From positions 31,700-95,699 of the forward strand of contig NZ_JBPZGY010000016.1 in assembly GCF_051857535.1 (NCBI RefSeq): DNA of 64,000 bases. The letters run 5' to 3'. A program made the position numbers and the translations under genes. The notes beneath the pieces are model-generated. The model did not search any database. It was not told the origin of the DNA and saw nothing but the letters and a program-made list of their open reading frames with translations. The stretch is from Roseateles_B sp051857535 (GTDB lineage Bacteria > Pseudomonadota > Gammaproteobacteria > Burkholderiales > Burkholderiaceae_C). Positions 60,973 through 64,000 of this stretch are shown here, piece after piece (position 1 is the stretch's first letter; every line of letters starts with the position of its first letter).

Positions 60973-62241
60973 TCAATTGCAGCCGGCGCCCGCAACAATC
61001 TTTAGAGGCGGCGCCTCAGTGGCCCTTCCGGTCTTCAACTCATCTAGGTAGGAGCCCCAGGCCTGCATCATGGCGCGTCGCTGATCGACGAACTGAGTTC
61101 GGTTGTAGGCCCGCCCCAGCGCGTCGCGCACGCGGTGAGCGAGCTGCGCTTCGACGATGGCCTCGTCATAGTTCAGCCGTTCGACCAGCATGGTGCGCGC
61201 CATCGCCCGGAAACCGTGCGCTGTCATCTCGTCGCTCGCGAACCCCAAGCGCCGCAGCGCAGCGCCCATCGTCATGTCGCTCATTACGCGACCGTCACCG
61301 CGAGTTGATGGAAACACCGACGGGCGATGGCCTGTCAGCGGTTGCAGCGCCTTCAGGATGGCGACGGCCTGGGAGGAGAGGGGCACCAGGTGGTCTTGCC
61401 CCTTGGCTTTGGCAACTTTGGTGCCCTTCATCCGCTCGGCCGGGATCCGCCACATGCCGGCGTCGAGGTCGAATTCTGACCAGCGCGCGGCACGCAGCTC
61501 GCCAGGGCGTACAAAGGTCAGCGGGGCCAGCTGCAGCGCGCACTTCACCACGAACGAGCCCGTGTAGCCGTCGATCGCGCGTAGCAGCTCTCCCACCTTC
61601 TCGGGCTCGGTGATCGAAGCCATGTGTGTGGTGACGAAGGGCTTCAGAGCTCCACGCAAGTCCGGTGTGGGGTCGCGCTCTGCGCGGCCCGTGGCCACGG
61701 CGTAGCGGAAGATCTGACTGACGGTCTGCAGCTCCCGATGCGCTGTCTCAATGGCGCCGCGCTCTTCGACGCGCCGGAGAGTCTTGAGGATCGTGGGAGC
61801 CGTGATCTCGGCGAGGGGCAGCTTGCCGAGCCAGGGGAACACGTCGCTTTCCAGGCGAGCCATGATCCGCTTCGCTTGGCCCTCCGACACCGTGGGCTTG
61901 TGCTGCTCTGCGTGCCACTCGCGAGCGATAGGCTCAAAGGAGTTGGTCAGTGCACCATCGCGACTGGCCTTGAGGGCCTTGCGCTCCGCGCTGGGGTCAA
62001 CGCCGTCTGCGACCTGGCGCTTGAGTGCCAGCATGCGCTCTCGCGCGGTCTTCAGCGTGACAACGGGGTAGGTGCCGAGGGAGAGGCGTTTCTCCTTGCC
62101 TTGAAGCTGGTACTTGACCCGCCACCACTTGCCGCCGCGGGGGCTGACCTCGAGGTACAGGCCACCACCGTCGAAGAGGCGTTGAGTTTTGCCGTTTGGT
62201 AGGGTCGAACGGATGAGTGCGTCGGTCAGGATGTTGAGCAT
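60973..62241 (-). CDS. Tyrosine recombinase (island integrase)
   Basis: A 422-residue P4/CP4-type integrase. It has an N-terminal arm-binding DUF4102 domain (LTDALIRSTLPNGKTQRLFD, GLYLEVSPRGGKWWRVKY), a core-binding region, and a catalytic domain with Arg in FVRPGELRAARW, His-x-x-Arg in MTAHGFRAMARTML and Tyr in GRAYNRTQF. A GGAGG site precedes ATG 62241. It lies next to tRNA-Met and points away from it, as usual for islands that enter tRNA 3' ends. Confidence 0.93.
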   Translation of the reverse strand: MLNILTDALIRSTLPNGKTQRLFDGGGLYLEVSPRGGKWWRVKYQLQGKEKRLSLGTYPVVTLKTARERMLALKRQVADGVDPSAERKALKASRDGALTNSFEPIAREWHAEQHKPTVSEGQAKRIMARLESDVFPWLGKLPLAEITAPTILKTLRRVEERGAIETAHRELQTVSQIFRYAVATGRAERDPTPDLRGALKPFVTTHMASITEPEKVGELLRAIDGYTGSFVVKCALQLAPLTFVRPGELRAARWSEFDLDAGMWRIPAERMKGTKVAKAKGQDHLVPLSSQAVAILKALQPLTGHRPSVFPSTRGDGRVMSDMTMGAALRRLGFASDEMTAHGFRAMARTMLVERLNYDEAIVEAQLAHRVRDALGRAYNRTQFVDQRRAMMQAWGSYLDELKTGRATEAPPLKIVAGAGCN

Positions 62242-62378
62242 GGTGAGGCCTCCAAGGGGGAAAAATACCGCTCGGGGCAACCGCATACTAGGTTTCACCA
62301 GCGCTCCCGGAATCACTCCCCGGACAGGGGGCAAGTGATCCACGAACACTCAGGTGCATCCATGACCATCCATGTAGT

Positions 62379-62416
62379 AAAAAAGCCTCAAGTGCTTGAT
62401 TCACTTGAGGCTTTTT
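62379..62416. terminator. Bidirectional terminator supplied by the island to tRNA-Met
   Basis: AAAAAGCCTCAAGTG and CACTTGAGGCTTTTT are perfect 15-base arms around CTTGATT. It lies 32 bases past the tRNA-Met 3' end inside the island, so it probably replaces the original terminator now left at 38488 (inference). Confidence 0.8.
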
Positions 62417-62442
62417 GGGCGACCTGATGTCAGGTCACTACT

Positions 62443-62524
<82 letters not shown>

Positions 62525-62538
62525 TTGCGAAGACCGCT

Positions 62539-62568
62539 ATTCTAGACAGCTTTTGGGAGACAATGCAA
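62539..62568 (-). promoter_or_regulatory. Promoter of tRNA-Met
   Basis: On the minus strand TTGCAT and TAGAAT are separated by 18 bases, ending 15 bases before the tRNA 5' end. The region between the tRNA and ftsY holds nothing else. Confidence 0.65.
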
Positions 62569-62684
62569 GCGTTGCTCAAAAAAAGTTGCTGAGACCCTTC
62601 GGCGTGCCGCCATGGGATGCTGACCGGGACATTTCCACCTGAGCCGTCGCCGGGCATTGTCGCGGCCCGAACAACCCATCTGCC

Positions 62685-63851
62685 ATGTTCAGTTTTTTCA
62701 AGAAGAAGTTCGGGGGCGGCTCGTCCAGCCCGGCTCCCGCGCCGGCCGCCGAGCCTGTAGCCGCGGCTGCCGAGGTGCCGGCGCCCGTACCCGCTGCCGC
62801 GCCCTTGCCTGCGTCCGCCGTGGCGAGCGCGACGCCTGTCGTGCCGCCAGTGGTGCAGTCAGTGGTGCCTCAGGAGGTCGAGGAGCCGGTCGCGGCTCCT
62901 TCCGCGGGCTTTGCCGCGGAGGCTGCGCCGGCTGCCGAGGCCGCACCGGCCCCGCGCAAGAGCTGGCTGGACAAGCTGCGCCAGGGGCTGCGCAAGACGG
63001 GCAGCAGCATCGCCCAGGTCTTTACTGGCACGCGCATCGATGATGAGCTCTACGAAGAACTGGAAGCCGCCCTGCTGATGGCCGATGCTGGCGTCAAGGC
63101 CACGCAGTTCCTGCTGGAGGACCTCAAGCGCCGCGTCAAGGAGGCCAAGGCAACCGATCCCCAGGCCGTGCGCGGCCTGCTGGTTACGGCCCTGGCTGAG
63201 CTGCTCAAGCCGCTGGAGAAGAGCCTGCAGGTGGGCGAGCACACGCCCACCGTGATGATGGTCGTGGGCGTCAACGGCGCAGGCAAGACCACCAGCATCG
63301 GCAAGCTCACCCGTCATCTCGCCGAGGCCGACCAGCGCGTGCTGCTGGCCGCGGCCGACACCTTCCGTGCCGCCGCCCGGGAGCAGTTGGCCGTGTGGGC
63401 GGACCGCACCCAGGTGGAGATCGTCAGCCAGGAAGGCGGGGACCCCTCGGCCGTTACCTTCGATGCCGTGGTGGCAGGCCGGGCGCGCGGCTGCGATGTC
63501 GTCATTGCCGATACCGCAGGCCGTCTGCCCACGCAGCTGCACCTGATGGAGGAGCTGAAGAAGATCCGGCGTGTGATCGGCAAGGCCCAGGAGGGCGCGC
63601 CGCATGAGGTACTGCTGGTCGTTGATGGCAACACGGGCCAGAACGCGCTGAACCAGGTCAAGGCCTTCGATGATGCACTGGGGCTCACCGGCCTGGTCGT
63701 GACCAAGCTGGACGGCACGGCCAAGGGCGGCGTGCTGGCGGCCATCGCGCGCGAGCGGCCCATCCCCGTCTACTTCATCGGCGTGGGCGAGAAGCTGGAG
63801 GACCTGCAGACCTTCAGCGCGCAGGAGTTCGCGCAGGCGCTGCTGGAGTGA
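62685..63851 (+). CDS. ftsY: Signal recognition particle receptor FtsY
   Basis: A 388-residue SRP GTPase receptor. The N-terminal A domain is Ala/Pro/Glu-rich (residues about 12-90). The NG domain has G1 (GVNGAGKTTSIGKL), DTAGRLPTQLHLMEEL and TKLDGTAKGG. FtsY docks ribosomes with SRP at the membrane for membrane-protein insertion. It marks the return to chromosomal genes right of the island. Confidence 0.96.
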   Translation: MFSFFKKKFGGGSSSPAPAPAAEPVAAAAEVPAPVPAAAPLPASAVASATPVVPPVVQSVVPQEVEEPVAAPSAGFAAEAAPAAEAAPAPRKSWLDKLRQGLRKTGSSIAQVFTGTRIDDELYEELEAALLMADAGVKATQFLLEDLKRRVKEAKATDPQAVRGLLVTALAELLKPLEKSLQVGEHTPTVMMVVGVNGAGKTTSIGKLTRHLAEADQRVLLAAADTFRAAAREQLAVWADRTQVEIVSQEGGDPSAVTFDAVVAGRARGCDVVIADTAGRLPTQLHLMEELKKIRRVIGKAQEGAPHEVLLVVDGNTGQNALNQVKAFDDALGLTGLVVTKLDGTAKGGVLAAIARERPIPVYFIGVGEKLEDLQTFSAQEFAQALLE

Positions 63852-63879
63852 AGGGCGCATCGGCGTAACGCATGCCGTG

Positions 63880-64000
63880 ACCCGTCCTGAATTAGGTTGA
63901 CACTCAGAACGGTTGAACAAGGCCGGCGTCAGCCGGCCATCGACGCCCGATGCACTGCATCGGGCGTCTGCATTTTCAGCGACAGATGAGGCCGCTCGTG
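63880..64000 (-). mobile_element. IS3-like insertion sequence, one end
   Basis: From about TGACCCGTCCTGAATTAGGT (63880) to the window edge the DNA looks like the 3' end of an IS3-family element, with the transposase C terminus on the minus strand. The exact outer boundary and direct repeat cannot be set because the other end is outside. Confidence 0.55.
63929..64000 (-). CDS. IS3-family transposase OrfB, C-terminal fragment (partial)
   Basis: The minus strand reads HERPHLSLKMQTPDAVHRAS followed by MAG and TGA (63931-63929). This is the usual tail of IS3-family transposases (R-P-H-x-x-L...TP...VH). The rest lies beyond the right edge, so activity cannot be judged. Confidence 0.7.
   Translation of the reverse strand, partial: HERPHLSLKMQTPDAVHRASMAG

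Overview
The window is high-GC DNA (codons strongly biased to G/C at position 3). Its gene content is typical of a Burkholderiales betaproteobacterium, probably in the Rubrivivax/Ideonella/Leptothrix/Roseateles neighbourhood. That placement is inferred from gene order and protein style: pilVWXY1, mlaFEDACB, hexR-zwf, pilBCD-coaE-zapD-yacG, ispB/rplU-rpmA-obgE-proB, rppH/proS and prmC-prfA-hemA. It was not tested by database search.

Positions 1 to about 38,480 are ordinary chromosome. In order it holds: minor pilins with PilY1; a TonB-like gene; the Mla phospholipid transport operon; a sugar-phosphate cluster (hexR and zwf divergent from tal, pgi and a HAD phosphatase); the type IV pilus motor, platform and peptidase operon, which runs on into coaE, zapD and yacG; tRNA-Pro(CGG); ispB facing rplU-rpmA-obgE-proB; rppH facing proS; ubiX-grxD; prmC-prfA-hemA; and miaB.

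Positions about 38,523 to 62,470 form a roughly 24-kb integrative mobilizable element in the 3' end of tRNA-Met(CAT). A degenerate copy of the tRNA 3' end lies at the left border, and the intact tRNA with a tyrosine recombinase lies at the right. From left to right it carries: a hypothetical gene, an AlpA-like regulator, a RepB/MobA-type primase, a nested-palindrome oriT candidate, MobC and a MobA-type relaxase whose reading frame runs without a stop through an overlapping gene, and a lone DotA/TraY-like protein. A very hairpin-rich non-coding stretch follows (273-bp inverted repeat), then small genes, a secreted Cys/Trp-repeat protein and a CAP-domain lipoprotein.

The right part of the element is the most interesting. 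It holds a 1,517-residue protein with a predicted PD-(D/E)xK-type nuclease at the N terminus, a long helical-repeat middle and a PIN-like C terminus, with a MORN-type gene divergent to it. A truncated IS110/IS1111 transposase abuts an integron attC-like site. Beyond it are a low-GC operon of three genes coupled by ATGA overlaps (four-helix membrane protein, 41-residue membrane peptide, soluble protein) and a predicted nuclease gene followed by a second, decayed attC-like site. No integron integrase is present. This block looks like an anti-phage or genome-defence cargo zone, with the giant nuclease protein and the three-gene membrane operon as the best candidates for undescribed systems.

Positions about 62,500 to 64,000 return to chromosome (tRNA-Met promoter, ftsY). 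The window ends inside the 3' part of an IS3-like insertion sequence.
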